64,000 nt of DNA from Fragilariopsis cylindrus CCMP1102 (Eukaryota; Bacillariophyta; Bacillariophyceae; Bacillariales; Bacillariaceae), in NCBI GenBank assembly GCA_900095095.1, contig FMBT01000463.1:24596-88595 (forward strand), given 5' to 3'. The notes beneath the pieces were generated by a model. That model was not told where the DNA came from, made no database searches, and saw nothing but the letters and a program-made list of their open reading frames with translations. Shown piece after piece: positions 1 to 12,499 of the stretch. The position numbers were made by a program, and so were the translations under genes. Position 1 is the first letter of the stretch. Every line of letters starts with the position of its first letter.

Positions 1-517
1 CGCGTTCTATTGGTTCACCAGAAGAGGGATATATATTATCTTGTACATTACTACTACCATCAGTAACTTCGCTAGAAGAAAAGAATAAACCATTTGCAAT
101 ACCCACAGAAATAATTACTATTATTATAACGAGAACACAGATAGATATGCATCCCCATAAGAATTGCTTGCTCATATTTGAAATTTTCCTTGAATTCTTT
201 GTATTTCCAAATCTCATCCTGGAATATGGTGGGTTTTCTATGCTTTCCCCATCATCGTCTCTGTCGGAGGTCGATTCACCGGAAAATCTATTCGGAGAAC
301 CTTTCTTATGTCTAGGAGGAGTATTAGTAGTAGTCGAACCCTTCATTATTTTGTTCAGTTCAGTGTGATATTTTTTATCTTCGATATTTGTAAGATCGTT
401 GCTGCTTTTTAAAGCAGTTATTTGTCTTCTATCTTTTCCAGGACTCGAATATGGCGTAATTATAGAGGAGCCGTACTCATTACTTGTACAGGAAAAGTCT
501 GATTCGCAGTAGCTCAT
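1..517 (-). CDS. Single-pass membrane protein, 3' part missing (possible LRR receptor-like)
   Basis: The minus strand is open from an ATG at 517-515 down to the window edge (172 codons), with an in-frame stop just upstream at 523-521. The product has about 114 polar residues rich in Ser, Thr, Asp and Lys, then one strong hydrophobic segment of about 22 residues (near residues 120-142, WGCISICVLVIIIVIISVGI), then the start of an acidic, Ser-rich stretch. A cytoplasmic disordered N-terminus followed by one membrane anchor is the layout of many diatom leucine-rich-repeat receptor-like proteins, but no LRR lies inside the window, so that assignment is inference. It is divergent from the monooxygenase gene at 1067. 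Confidence 0.55.
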   Translation of the reverse strand, partial: MSYCESDFSCTSNEYGSSIITPYSSPGKDRRQITALKSSNDLTNIEDKKYHTELNKIMKGSTTTNTPPRHKKGSPNRFSGESTSDRDDDGESIENPPYSRMRFGNTKNSRKISNMSKQFLWGCISICVLVIIIVIISVGIANGLFFSSSEVTDGSSNVQDNIYPSSGEPIER

Positions 518-1066
518 GGCTCAACTTGAAAGATCTTCAGTACGATAATACAAGAAATACCCCTGAATTTTCGAGTACTTCTGCGTGTCAGATAATGGAG
601 TCCGCTCTCGACTCGATGAAAGAACGTCTAATGTCTAAGTTTTCATCAGCAAGATCGAAAGAGTGCTATTGTTGCGATTGTTCCTTCGTTGGCACAGTTA
701 ATATTATGTTGATTTGAGTATTTGCGAAAAATTTCTTTAGTTCATATTCCGCGCCGGAACAACAATGCTTCTTTTTAGGCCACAATATTCAATATCGCCG
801 TGCCACGCGCTTTCCGTCGTCATCGACTCTAAAATAAAATCTAAAAATTTAAGATTAGTGATCATAATAATAATAATACGACGTAGTCCTAATTGAAGTA
901 CTGTACTGCTATATTAATAGTGTATTCTATGAAAGTATTACATATTTGTTGTACTAGTACGCGATTTACTTTTATTCCTTTAGAATATTCTGTACTATAA
1001 ATTAGCTATCACAGTAAATATTTTAGTCACAAAAAAATCTACAGGCTGTACGTAAAAAGTTACAGT
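518..1066. other. Intergenic region between divergent genes
   Basis: This AT-rich spacer lies between two divergently read genes and probably holds both promoters. It has a short ATA repeat near 865-878 and several TACTGTA/TACAGTA-type words (near 902, 990 and 1058). I see no open frame or RNA gene I can support. Confidence 0.5.
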
Positions 1067-2433
1067 ATGACGATGACGAGAACGAGAACAGGCAATCGTA
1101 GTTACAAGAGTATAATATTTGTAGCTTTTATCATTCATTGTGCTGCTGGGTTTGAGAATCGGCCACAACATTGCATTATTGACTGTGCAATTATCGGAGG
1201 AGGTCCTGGTGGATTAGCCACCGCAATTGCAATTTCTAAATCGAGTCCGTCTTCGTCTATTGCAATATTTGAGAGAGATGGTTTTCAACCAAAGGGTGCA
1301 AGTATACAAATTTCATCGTCGGGTTGGAAATCTCTTGCTAATCTCGATAGCTCCGTCGTTCCAAAGTTGGAAGATACCGGAGTGCCAGTAACTGCGGTGG
1401 ATTTACGATCTTGGACAAATGTTAAGGAGAAGGATGAGAAGAATAGTCGATTGAAGAAGTATATTAAGAAGCCATTGACTAAATTGAAATCGAAAATAAC
1501 GCAATTTTTATTCAGCAAAGTTGTGAGTCGAACTCATCTTTGGCATGACGTTAGAGTCGTACTTCGGCAGCATGTCGAGGAACTATATACTAGTGAAGAT
1601 TCAAAATCGAAAGCAGCTTTGATCAACCTGAATCTAAATCTAGACTATATCCAGTCATTATCAACTGGTACCAGCAGTAGTAGTAGTAGTCAAGATGATG
1701 ATGAAGCTAGGTTTGAACTAATTTTCAAAAATGCAGAATCAGGCGAGGAGATGAAAGTTCGAACCAAGTATGTTTTTGCGTGTGATGGAACCAATAGTAA
1801 AGTCCGTTCTATCCTTCCGAATGAACCCGATACATTACTATCTGAAAACAAGTCAGTATGGCGAGGAATGGCACCTAACATTCCTACGTCTACTGCGACA
1901 TTTTACAGAGGGCAGCAAGACAGCGATACTGCTGGTCGTTCTGCATTGATCTTCCCTGGTGGTAAGAGTGCGGGATCATCGTGGACAGTAATCAGTGATG
2001 TGGAAGATGGAAGGGCAAATACAGAAGAAGAGTCGAGGAGGCGTGTACTGAAAGTCGTTGAAACCATGGGAACGAATAGTGAGAATTATAAACGAATGAA
2101 GCAAGTAATTGACGATAGTAATATTATTATCGAGAACAAATTACAAGTAAGGGACTTTGATAAGCCATGGGAATCATCATATGATGGTCTTATTTACATC
2201 GGCGATAGCGCCCACCCAGTACGGCCTACTGGAGAGGGAACAGCTCTTGCATTTGAAGATGCAAATGTGCTCGGTCAAGTTGTGTAAAGTACGGTCTCGG
2301 TGTGAAAGCTTTGCGTCAATACGAGAATAAGAGATATGAACCTGTAAAAACGATTTCGGAAAAGGTTAGAACTGGTGCACAGAATTTCTACAAACAACCG
2401 AATGCACTCATAGTTGGAGGTGGAACTGAATAG
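1067..2433 (+). CDS. FAD-dependent monooxygenase (UbiH/zeaxanthin epoxidase-like), broken by a frameshift near 2284
   Basis: The product is a class A flavoprotein hydroxylase. Residues 1-30 look like a signal peptide ending in an Ala-Ala-Gly-Phe stretch, compatible with bipartite plastid targeting. The dinucleotide fold IIGGGPGG is at residues 42-49, the DG motif (FACDGTNSKVR) in the middle and the GD motif (YIGDSAHPVRPTGEGTALAFEDA) near residue 380. The frame stops at 2285-2287, but the next frame continues at once (2284-2433) with LRQYENKRYEPV, the expected C-terminal helix of the family, and ends in TAG at 2431-2433. One missing base between about 2276 and 2284 explains this, with no room for an intron. 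The substrate cannot be told. It is either a sequence error or a recently broken gene. Confidence 0.8.
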
Positions 2434-3089
2434 TCTGGTTTTTCGGATCTGTAGATACATTATTATGCTTGTAGTAAATGCCTGGAACCTTCACTATTTT
2501 ATCCCACCACATGCAAAGAGATCGTGATGTAGCATAAATTAGTGATAATGATTAGTGATAATGAGTATCTATATATATACCAATATACACTAATTTGTAT
2601 TATATTGTAGGATACAATCCATAACAATAGTAAGAAGAGTGAACTTAGATGCTCTTACTATTATTTTGAAAGTTCTCTCCAACTGATATTTCCCTGCTAC
2701 TAAAAAAGCTAGTCATATAGATAGGATTGATTTATGTATTAGAAAACAAGCAATGCATTGATCTTGAAGTATCTAATTGATTCCTGAGCACTACCATACA
2801 GTAATGCTGGGCCTTCCGTTAGTAAGCCAATCGTGTACTAAACGCGATTAACATCAAGAAAATTACGTGGGATTAAAATTTAGGGAGTGAGCGCAATCAA
2901 TCACTATTTCGCGCTCTACTGTATTTCCGTTTTTTATAAAGCCAAACAAAACAACGAGAAACATCAGCAACAATCAAACATAAACAACACGAACAAAAAC
3001 CAAGCCATAAAAGAAATTAGTATTGTTCTCCTTGTACTATTGTGAAGGAATACAATATCAACAGAAATAATAATAGCAACAATAACAAG
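2434..3089. other. Intergenic region with a small tandem repeat
   Basis: This is the 3' flank of the monooxygenase and the 5' flank of the S49 peptidase gene. A 13-bp unit (ATTAGTGATAATG) is repeated twice in tandem at 2538-2563. Just before the peptidase gene the sequence is A-rich (about 2940-3010), as in a 5' UTR. Nothing coding is supported. Confidence 0.4.
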
Positions 3090-4950
3090 ATGGGGCGGTA
3101 CACAACGGATGATTTCGGTTATAATTTCAAGTCGAATAATGAAGAGACAACATCTCTAGTTGCGTCTGTAACGAAGAGCGGCGGCGATGATGATGAAGAG
3201 AATAATAATTTACCAGAAATGAAGGCGACTGACGGTGGAGTTGAGTATAAATTGTATGAAGAACAGAAAAAAGAAAACAAAAGCAAAGACATTGAGTCGT
3301 ATCATTACCAACCCACCAAACATTATAGAGGCGGGGAGAATTTTTTTGCATCTTCTGATGATACTCCCGGTGGTGGCGGTAGTATGGCAGTGAATCCAAT
3401 CGAATGTATTGGTGCATTCTGTTGTTGTATCACTGTAAGTTTAGTGATTGTTGGTGGTATAATGCTCGCGTACGTTAAGTCTAATGATGCAGCGGACCTA
3501 ATGCTCTTCGTAGGTGCCATATTACTAGTTTTTGCTGTGGGAACATGTTTGTGCGGATGCTGTGCTTTATGCATCGGCACATCCACTGATGGATTTGGTT
3601 CTTCTAGTGGTACGGGTGTGTCGAAAGCAGACCCGGGGTTCAATGAAGTTCAAGTTCGGTTTCGTAGACTTAATGACCGTTATGAAAAAGGATGTATGAA
3701 AGCTGAAGATGGTTTACAACACGTTCGATTAGATGTTGTGAGTCATATGAAGGAAATCAAAGAAGCACAAAAAAAGGAGGAAAAAGAAAAAAAAGAAACG
3801 GAAAAGAAAAATCGAGAAGAGCTAGAAAAGCGTGTAAAGAGAGATCTAAAGGCAGGAATGGCAGTAAAAGAAATTCGTCAACTATATCGTCCTGTGGTAT
3901 TTTATATTGTATTTGATGGTGATGTTATGGTATCAGATCTAGAACTCCTTCGAAAACAGGTGTCACTGGTCGTTAATCTTTGTAAACCGGGTCATGATCA
4001 ATGTGTGGTTAGTGTAACGAGTCCGTAAGTATACATATTTTTTCTTTCTTTCCTTCAACGTGTCCATTATCTTTGTTTTTCTGTTCCTTCCCTTATCTTA
4101 GTTTGAATGACAAAAAAGCTAATACTGTGCACCATTTCTCATTTCATACAACCACATATTTACAGAGGAGGCGCCGTTTCACAGTATGGTCTCGCAGCCT
4201 CACAACTTGTGCGAATTCGAAAGGCTGGTATTCATTTGACGGTTTGTGTTGATACGGTGGCAGCATCAGGTGGTTACATGATGGCATCTGTTGCTGATAG
4301 AATTTGCGCTGCACCATTTGCTGTAGTTGGTAGTAAGTTTATGAATCGATGTGTAAATTGGGTGTGATTGAATAAATGCATCAGTGCATATTGTTATCTA
4401 ACATGTTATCTTGCATTGTTTGCTGAATTTCTCTGGAAAAATAATCTTAAAAGGCATTGGAGTTGTTGCACAAATACCTAATTTCCAACGGTTCCTTAAC
4501 GAGCACAAGATTGACGCATATCTCTGTACGGCAGGTGATTACAAGCGTACGATCGATATCATTGGTGACGTCACAGAGGAGGGCAAAGCAAAGATGACAG
4601 AGCAATTAAACGATATCCACGTAGCCTTCAAGGATCATATTGCTCACGCCCGGCCAGTTCTTAAAGATAGAATGGAGGAAGTCGGTACTGGTGAGCATTG
4701 GCTAGCCGTCGAAGCTAAAGAAAAAGGTCTTGTTGATGATATTATGACAAGTGACGAGTATTTAGAGTCTATCTGTGACACTTTCGATATAATTGAAATT
4801 TTAGAGAAGAAGCAGAAAAAGCCGGGTGTGGCTGGTCTTTTTGGTGAGCAGTTTGGTGCAGCCGCACGGAGTGTCAAATCAATAGTACAAAAAGTTCAAG
4901 CCAATGTTGAAGCACCAGGGCAGGCTCCAACTCCGATGGCGATTGTCTAG
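3090..4950 (+). CDS. sohB-like: SohB-type S49 signal peptide peptidase, three exons
   Basis: Exons are 3090-4024, 4166-4332 and 4454-4950, with introns 4025-4165 (GTAAGT/CAG) and 4333-4453 (GTAAGT/AAG). I start at the ATG at 3090 because the open frame before it (from 3042) begins with GTG. Splicing restores SPGGAVSQYG and VVGSIGVVAQ, both S49 hallmarks. The catalytic pair should be Ser in VAASGGYMMASVAD and Lys in TAGDYKRTI; both are present, and the region after the Lys (EEGKAK, GEHW, GLVDDI) resembles bacterial SohB. About 110 polar residues precede two membrane segments around residues 115-175, then a Lys/Glu-rich helix and the protease domain. It is likely a membrane-bound serine protease of an organelle (plastid thylakoid or mitochondrion), but the N-terminus has no clear targeting signal. 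Confidence 0.9.
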
Positions 4951-5057
4951 TTAGAGTAGTAATAATAAAGAACTAAGAAAATGATAAAAATAATAGTGAA
5001 TTCGATACTTCGATAAAAATGATTATAATTGGACCGAAAACTGCGTATTGGAAATAG

Positions 5058-6632
5058 TTACAGAGTCTCTAGTTTGGGATGAACATAAAACAATGCCGCC
5101 GTCAAATAATTGCCAGCGGGAAAGCTAAATGGTGACTCTGTGTGACAAGCAGCGGCACCACTAACCCTTAGCAATGTAACCTCCCGCTGAGCAGGAATGC
5201 TAGCTTGTTGAACCGTTTCAAGGAAGAACTTTCCACCCTCTTTTTGTGTCATAGCTGCACTGCAGGTGCATGTCATCAATAAACCTCCCTTATCGTCGAT
5301 TAATTTGATTGCATCACGATTCAAACTATGATATTTTCGACTAGCCCTTTGTAAGTTAGTTGCACTAGGTGCTAATTTCGGTGGATCAAGTACTATAACA
5401 TCAAATTTCTCTTCACAAGTTTTCATATATTCAGCAATATCGGACTTGGTAAAATTTATGTTTTCGTTGTCAAAATTATTGAGTTCGGCATTGACTTTAC
5501 AGGTCTTAATAGCATCGGCCGATGAATCAACCCCAACGGCAAGTGCTGCTCCATGCTTAATTGCGTTCAAAGAGAACCCTCCATGGTAGCAGCATAGATC
5601 TAAAACTTTCTTCCCTTCACAAAGCTGGGCCAAATTCAACCTATTGTCACGTTGATCACAGTACACGCTCGTCTTCTGACCTTTCTGACGTGGGAATGTT
5701 TGATATTTGATACCATTTTCTAAGCACACAACTGGTTCATCAATATTATCAATGGATTTATTGTCTCCAACTTCTTCTTCTTCTTCATCACCGACGGCAA
5801 AACCATCTTGCTTCAATCTAGAAGGTGTTGTCTTCCATATCAGCTCATGGTCTGGTAATGTAATTTGAAGAGATTTCAAGATTGTTGATTTATGAATTTC
5901 ACACCATGCCGCAGATGACATAACGACTGCAATTTTATTACCAATCACGTCAACCGCCAATCCAGAGATACTATCTCCTTCACCATTTACCAATCTATAC
6001 GTATCAGTTTTAGATTCTGATGGTAAGCCAATTGCACGTCGTGTTTGAAGCGCACGCTGGAAGTTCATGGTTAAAATTTTCTCTATTATCATTGCATCAC
6101 CATCTTCAGAATCATTTGACATGGCCAAAAATTGTTTGGTAATGTCAGGATGAAGTAGACAATGAAATATAATCCTCACACGATAAAGAGAAGCTGGATT
6201 GTAAAGACCAAAACCTACTACTATTGTGGGGGAATCTTTATTTTGACCCGCCACCTCTACTTGGACTAGAGAACCAACTGGAAGAGATTCCGGTGTCTTA
6301 CCGATTGACCCTGTAAATATCAACTGACTACCATCACGGAAGCTTTTGGTTCGTCGGTTTCTCTTCAGGAATATTCTAGGTAGTCCATCTCCTCCGCGGT
6401 TCTCCTCTCCTGGCGTGATGGGTAGAGAATTTTCGATTGCATCAGTTGTAGATTTCAAAGAGATAGTTGTTGAATAACCGACCGTTGTTTGCTTCGCAGC
6501 TTGTCGAAAAGGTGACGGAGATATTATCCGTCGTGACACTAGACCGCTGGTTCCGCGAATACTTAACAGAAGTAACGACATCATCGTCCAGACTGATATC
6601 GAATGAAATGGATTTGAACGTTCTAAAGTCAT
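5058..6632 (-). CDS. rlmI-like: RlmI-type class I SAM-dependent rRNA cytosine methyltransferase
   Basis: This 524-residue protein matches the RlmI/YccW family, which methylates a cytosine C5 of large-subunit rRNA in bacteria. An N-terminal PUA-like part (around residues 85-150, starting LPRIFLKRNRRTKSF) precedes the substrate-facing middle domain and a Rossmann methyltransferase. SAM motif I is LDLCCYHGGFS, motif IV is VLDPPKLAPS and motif VI holds TCTCS, with the expected catalytic Cys. An acidic loop (EEEEE) interrupts the middle domain. Residues 17-30 (MMSLLLLSIRGTSG) could be a signal sequence, so translation may start at Met17 or Met18 and the protein may go to plastid or mitochondrial ribosomes; that is inference. 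It converges with the peptidase gene about 107 bp away. Confidence 0.88.
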   Translation of the reverse strand: MTLERSNPFHSISVWTMMSLLLLSIRGTSGLVSRRIISPSPFRQAAKQTTVGYSTTISLKSTTDAIENSLPITPGEENRGGDGLPRIFLKRNRRTKSFRDGSQLIFTGSIGKTPESLPVGSLVQVEVAGQNKDSPTIVVGFGLYNPASLYRVRIIFHCLLHPDITKQFLAMSNDSEDGDAMIIEKILTMNFQRALQTRRAIGLPSESKTDTYRLVNGEGDSISGLAVDVIGNKIAVVMSSAAWCEIHKSTILKSLQITLPDHELIWKTTPSRLKQDGFAVGDEEEEEVGDNKSIDNIDEPVVCLENGIKYQTFPRQKGQKTSVYCDQRDNRLNLAQLCEGKKVLDLCCYHGGFSLNAIKHGAALAVGVDSSADAIKTCKVNAELNNFDNENINFTKSDIAEYMKTCEEKFDVIVLDPPKLAPSATNLQRASRKYHSLNRDAIKLIDDKGGLLMTCTCSAAMTQKEGGKFFLETVQQASIPAQREVTLLRVSGAAACHTESPFSFPAGNYLTAALFYVHPKLETL

Positions 6633-7143
6633 AGCAGGAATATTAAGGTGCAGCTATGTCGTTGATTAATGGCATACATATATGATAATATGTGACAGAT
6701 AGGATATGATGAGAGATACGCTGATTTTTCCATACCATTTTGCAAAGATGCATTGATTCGATTCTTCGATTGTTGATTGTTCGACATTCCGACACATCAC
6801 ATTTTGGATGGTCGTCGTGAATCGAATCATGATTGGATTGAGTCGGATACAAAATTATTGTTACAGTAACTAAAAACCAAAGTGAGTTAAGGTGACCTTA
6901 AGGCGCTGCCGCCTTGAAGGATGTTTTAAAAAAAACATCACGAGGTGATATGGGCGCGTGTCATTATTCTCGAAAGCAAGGCATCACAAAAAGTAATACA
7001 GAAAAGAACGCTTTGTGTTTTTTTTGAATGGTGATTGCCTTGTCACTTGTCCTATCATCACATAAAAGAACCACGACAAGCAATACTAATAGGCTGTAAT
7101 CAGAATAAGAAAAAGAGCAGAAACTCGTCTTTACGTGCTCACC
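6633..7143. other. Intergenic region between divergent genes
   Basis: This is the shared upstream region of the methyltransferase (minus) and the coiled-coil gene (plus). It holds a TTACAGTAAC word near 6861 and poly-A and poly-T runs near 6927 and 7018. I see no supported gene; the short minus frame at 6643-6852 lacks any protein-like feature. Confidence 0.4.
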
Positions 7144-8934
7144 ATGAAACTGCCAAGACTAAAAAGAAGGTTTGGAACCAAAGGCTCCAAAGCATCGAGA
7201 CTATCCAAAGAAAGTGCTCAGGAAAAAGAAAAAATTTCGAACCTGGTTGCGGCAAGCATTAATAATTCGGTCCCATCATCTTCCCTAACAACGAATATCA
7301 CTTCTAATTCTACAGGAAAAAGTAGCACTACTTTAATTGAACAAAAGGAAATTATATCGAAAACGGACGTGACAACAACTCCAACGAAGACTGAAACAAA
7401 AATAATATCGAAGCCAGAAAATGATCGACAATGTTTCACTTTTCAAGACAACGACGACGATGATGATGACGACAACTATCGACGAAGTATAATAAGGGAG
7501 CCAGTCAAAACTCCGCGTACACGTAAAAGCACCACACCACCGTCCAAGCTTAATATAATTACCAGTACTTCTCCCAAGAATTTTTTCATCCTCCCCAGGA
7601 GGTAACGGTCGACCATTTATTCGTGCCACCTAGTCCAATGAAAGAACCTTCCATGACGTATCATAATGTAACAAGTCCTCAGAGCGAACGTCTACTGGAC
7701 GATCACCCGGGACTTCGTTTAACATTCAATAAGAACCATGAAGATCATCATTGTTTCGGAGATCCCGTTGGTGATATAGCAATGCAGCGACAACTATTAG
7801 ATGCTCAACGTCTTGTACGAGTAATTCTTGAACCATCGCATGAAACCCAACAACTTTTAGACACAAATACAATCTTTCACGCGATTCGTTCACATGCATT
7901 GATGAAACGAGAACTCATTGAACTACGGAAAAAACAAGAAGTCATAGATGGTGATCCACCCTGTATTTTACAAAATCTTGGATCACCCACCGCAACCACT
8001 CTTGGATCTCCTAGGACCGCCACGACTCCTACTAGTACTAATTTTCATAATAAATCAGGTTTAACTATTGACAATGTTTCTGCCCTGTCACAGAAGCAAA
8101 TGGATGACGCTCTTGTTATGAATTCTAATAATAATTCGGTAGCACTTGAGAATGCCACATCCACTATTGAAAGATTACTGAAACAACTTGCAAGTGCAAA
8201 TGAAATCATCCACAATCTGAAAGAAGAGATGAGCGCTGTATGTGATCGGAAAATAGTACCAACAAAAGACGGAAAACTGAATGAAGACAATGATAATAGT
8301 AATAAGAATCATAATAATAAGAATCATAACGAAAGCGCTTGTCTATCAATCGAGGAGCAGCAGTCGACAAAAAATCAGCAGGAGCAACAATATGTAACGT
8401 ATCAAAAATACACGGATCTGAATGGAAAATATCATCAGCTTGTTAAGAATCACGAAGCTAGTCTAGAAGAATCAAAACGGAATTTAGATAATGTATTGGA
8501 AGAAATTTCATGTGTTCCAAAGGAAGTACTTGCTGAACAATCGGTTCGAGAAAAATTGAAATTATATTGTCAAACTCTTACACACCATGCTTCTGAAATC
8601 CAAGTAATAGAAATGGAGGAAATGATGCGTAAATCACAGGATGAATCAGAAAGGAGAATACAAGAACTAGAGATTCGAATTCGAATGCAAGAAGAAAACC
8701 ACAAGAAAGAAATTCAAGCGATACAACAGTGTACTGGCGATGATCTGCCCTGTTTGAACTACATAAATAATACGGATACAAAAGAAAATGAAGAAATAAT
8801 GATTAAAACTCTCACATAACAAAACCTACAGTGATTTGGTTAATCGTCGTCGACTTCTTCGACAAGGTAGGGTGCTGCTCACTCAAATCGAGCTTGACTT
8901 AGGAAAAAATAGTAAGCATATATTTAAAGTATAG
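7144..8934 (+). CDS. Coiled-coil protein of unknown function, with two apparent single-base frameshifts
   Basis: The frame from the ATG at 7144 is Ser/Thr/Lys-rich and stops at 7605, but the next frame is open from 7554 and reads on to 8819 through HLFVPPSPMKEPS. Adding one T to the T6 run at 7581-7586 joins them. At 8819 the frame stops again, yet dropping one A from the A4 run at 8805-8808 continues it as SHNKTYSDLVNRRRLLRQ to a stop at 8932-8934. The joined protein would have about 596 residues, with helical Glu/Lys/Gln-rich segments near residues 235-275 and 330-460 and a conserved-looking block MQRQLLDAQRLVRVILEP. A GTAAGC near 8911 could be a donor to a further exon. I do not recognise the family. 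Confidence 0.6.
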
Positions 8935-8984
8935 AAAGTATATCTAGAAAGTCAGCTGTAATGCAAAGAGATCTACCTATAAAA

Positions 8985-11900
8985 TTATTTTTCTCCTGAT
9001 AATTTGTTTGGTGCCGTATTACCACCGTCGCTTGACGTTCTACTACTGCTGAATGAGGAATTTGAAGAGAGGTTTAATGTAAATGATCTTTTTTCTGCAG
9101 CGTTCAGAGTCCTCCCGCTTACTGAGGATAATCTCATCTCTTTCATATGATCTAAATGCTCTGGAGAAAACCGAGTTCGGCCCTTCATGAAACCGCCTTT
9201 TGCACGATGGTTTACTGACGATGAACTCAAGACCTGGTGACTATCTTTCAACTGATTCGCTTTACCAGTAGCTCCCCAGTCGTTATAAAGATTGTAAGCT
9301 TGGGAGAGATAATACTCTCCCCATCCCTCGTCATCTTTATCCAAGAAATACAGTCCCGCATTTTCGTACATGGCAGCTGCGTGGTGTACCATTCCAAGTC
9401 TGGCTGTATTTCGGATGGCTTCGTCAAATTTCTCTTTCGATGGCGATTCGATTGCTTCAAGCATGAGGATTACATGGAGCACATTCTTCGATCCATACTT
9501 CAATTGGTCCTTAAAGATTTTAATAATCTTCTTACCTAGTTGACGAAAGTGTATTCTCCTCCGTAGTGCACGAGCCTTTTCACCTAGAACGAGACTAGCG
9601 TATCCCATGTACACAAGAAGTAAGTGCGCCCGCATGGTAAATATGTCAGATTGAAGGTGGGGTTGAAGAGCATCTACCAATTCTTCGGCCGTCTCCCACT
9701 TTCGATAGATGCAGGCTAACATGAGTCTAAATGAATTTATATCGCGTTGGGTCATTTTGAGCCCTATATCTTTAAATTTTTTGAGTTCCTGTCCTTGGTC
9801 GAAAATGTCACCAAGCAGCATTGTTGGATTAGGTTTTAATACTTGTAGATTCTGGATCGTCTGCAGTAAGATAGGAAATAACACTTGCATGGTGATCGGC
9901 ATACCAAACTGTTTAGCTTCCTTCGAATATGATAACAGGTCAGAACTCAATGGGCCAATAGGGAGACCTATATTCAAATAGGTATAAGAATAACCAACCC
10001 ATGCCATAGCGGCGCTTGATATATCTCCAGCCATCAAGGCACATTGATTAAGCTCCAATAATGGATCTAGACAATCGTGGAACGGTAAAACATTAAGTAA
10101 CACGCCAAACGTTACCCATGAATGAACAGAAGTATGACAGCGATCACCTTTTCTGGGAAACGTGTTGACGAGCTTAATTGCGAGTTCACCACACTCCTTC
10201 GCATCTTCAGAATGTCCTCCTCTACTCAGATAACCTGCGAGCGCGCCCAATGCCAACGCAGTTCCACTACAAGTCCCATGTTTAACAGAAGTATTCAACA
10301 CCCGTATGATAGCATATACATTCAAGTCTTTTACCTTATCGTCATAAAATGTAAAATGTATAAGGTGTGTGAACAACAGAATGATGTTGCACTTTCTCTT
10401 ATCGTCGTGGTCTCCTTCATCTAGCTTTGGAAGGCTCAGAAAACTTTGTAGATCACCTCCTAACCGCGACTTCAATTTTCGTTTCTCTACAAATTGTTGA
10501 CCCGGTATTAGTTTCTGCGGAAATTTCACACCATAATCTAACAGAATATTTTTGATTCTTTCGATTCCACCAGGATAGTCTCTACTACCACCTTGAACCT
10601 TGTGACCAACAGAGACAACCTGGGCTCTTATCTTATCTTCCAACGATCTTGCGTTGCGCTCAACTTCAATAGATACGTTCAATGCCTCCTCATAGTTCCC
10701 AAATTTTAACGCCATTTCACCAAGAGAGCTGTAAACATCTAGACTTAGATCGTAGGCTCTCTCCCAGTGGTCAGTCATACCATCTAGGTGTTTTGCTGCA
10801 AATTCAAGCATATCATAAGCTAACAATGGAAAAAGAAGGAAAAAAATTGAGTACACTAAAAACGAGTTTTGACCATAGAAACGCAAGATTATTCTCTAGT
10901 ATTGATCGTTCTCACCTGGGAAGTAAGCAGACTTTGAGATAGATAGCTTCGCTGCTTCAAAACTTAGTTTCGCGAAGGCTTCATTTTCATTGTTATCCTC
11001 TATGTTAACAAAACGATTCAACTGCTCGGCGGCCATATACAACATCCACTCATTTTCTGGGTCAGATTTACTCTTTTTCCATAATATTTTTCCTAGCTCC
11101 GTATGTATTTTTTGCAGATAACAAGCTGGGATCATAGAATATGCAACACACTGCAGTTTGTCATGTGCCCACAAATAAGTCTCGGTGTCTTCAAGTCGCC
11201 GAAGGATGCCAAATTTGACAGAGGAATCTAAGAAATGTTTCAAACCCTGCAGTTGGACACTGTTCATAGAATCGCATATCATTGCACTGTATGATAGAAC
11301 TTCGTGAGAACTAAAGAATTCAATCATAATCTGTAACGGTATAACTTTTCCTAGGCAAGATGCTATCTTTAGTGCGAGAAGACTTGGACCTGGTAACTTT
11401 GACATTGTTCCAGCAACAACATCGGCTACATTGTCAGAAACGTGTGCAAGTTGATCCATCTTGTCGATTTCACCCCATTCCCATTGGAGGGTCAAAAAGG
11501 AATAAGTAAGGAAGCGCTCGTGTCGAAGCATTTGCATAAATTGACCAACGAAGAATGGATTCCCTGCTGTCTTACTATGGATCACCTGGGAAAGTTTTAC
11601 TACTAGTTTTGGATCTTTCCCCAAAATAGACGACACCATAGTGTTCGTATTTTCTACATCTAAATCGGTGATATGCATGGTTTTTAAGTTTTCACATTCT
11701 TCCTCGATGTAATTGATACATCTGAAGACTCGATCGCCTTCGTTTACTTCCTCTTCTCTGTATGAAATAGCGAGAAAGAAACCATCGATATTTCCTGTAG
11801 TAGCTAGAGTTTGAATGGCATCTAAGCTAGCTTTATCGGCCCATTGCAAATCATCCAAAAATAGAACAACGGGTTTGGCCTTACAAAGAAAGGATATGAT

Positions 11901-12499
11901 CCTCCAAAAAGAAGCGTTGACCACAGAGGCATCTCCATATACACCGGTCCCGAGACCATTTTCTTTATCATTATCAGCATGTTTTGTCTCACCTTCTAGA
12001 GCTAACTCGGACGAGGATGGTTTTCTAATCGTCTTGATTTACAGATTCTCTTGTTAGCACGAAAAACTTTAGGAAGAATATTTGCTAAAAATGCCACATC
12101 GTGAGCTAACAATTTACTGAACGATTCCATTTTACAGATTTCAGCATATTTATTGTTCTCAATCCATTCATCAACAAGAAAATCGAGTGCTTCGATGAGT
12201 GCCGAATACGGCTCGTTCTTTCGGTGTGCTTCGTACTTTCCTGTAGCAAATATCCAACCATCGTCCTCAAAATTTTGGGATTCGATTAAAGCACTCTTCC
12301 CAGACCCAGAAATTCCTTTCAATATAAGAGTTCCGGACGACAATTTGTTTAAATGGTCCTGCATTATTTTCGATTCTTGTTCTCTGCCGTATACTATGTC
12401 CAGATTCCATGCAGGAAATTTATCACCCGCATTTACATGACTTTTTCTTCTCGATTTTTTTGGTGATCCCACCCTCCTTAGGCTTCTATTACTACTCAT
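8985..12499 (-). CDS. STAND-type AAA ATPase with helical-repeat (TPR-like) C-terminus, one frameshift
   Basis: Exon 1 is 12499-10916, intron 10915-10820 (GTGAGA/TAG, 96 nt), exon 2 10819-8985. Exon 1 needs one extra base at the 4-base run 12021-12024; with it the total divides by three and gives about 1,139 residues. Residues 35-45 (DIVYGREQE) start an Orc1/COG3899-like ATPase; Walker A is GISGSGKSAL, Walker B is PVVLFLDDLQWAD, and a winged-helix-like part follows. The C-terminal 600 residues are helical repeats (SLGEMALKFGNYEEALNV), ending in a Ser-rich tail. Such predicted ATPases are numerous in diatoms, often joined to kinase or cyclase domains; none is seen here. The likely role is a signalling switch with oligomerising repeats, by inference. 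Confidence 0.82.

Noticed and set aside
3042-3089. Earlier start of the S49 peptidase
   Set aside because: The frame opens with GTG there; the first ATG is at 3090.
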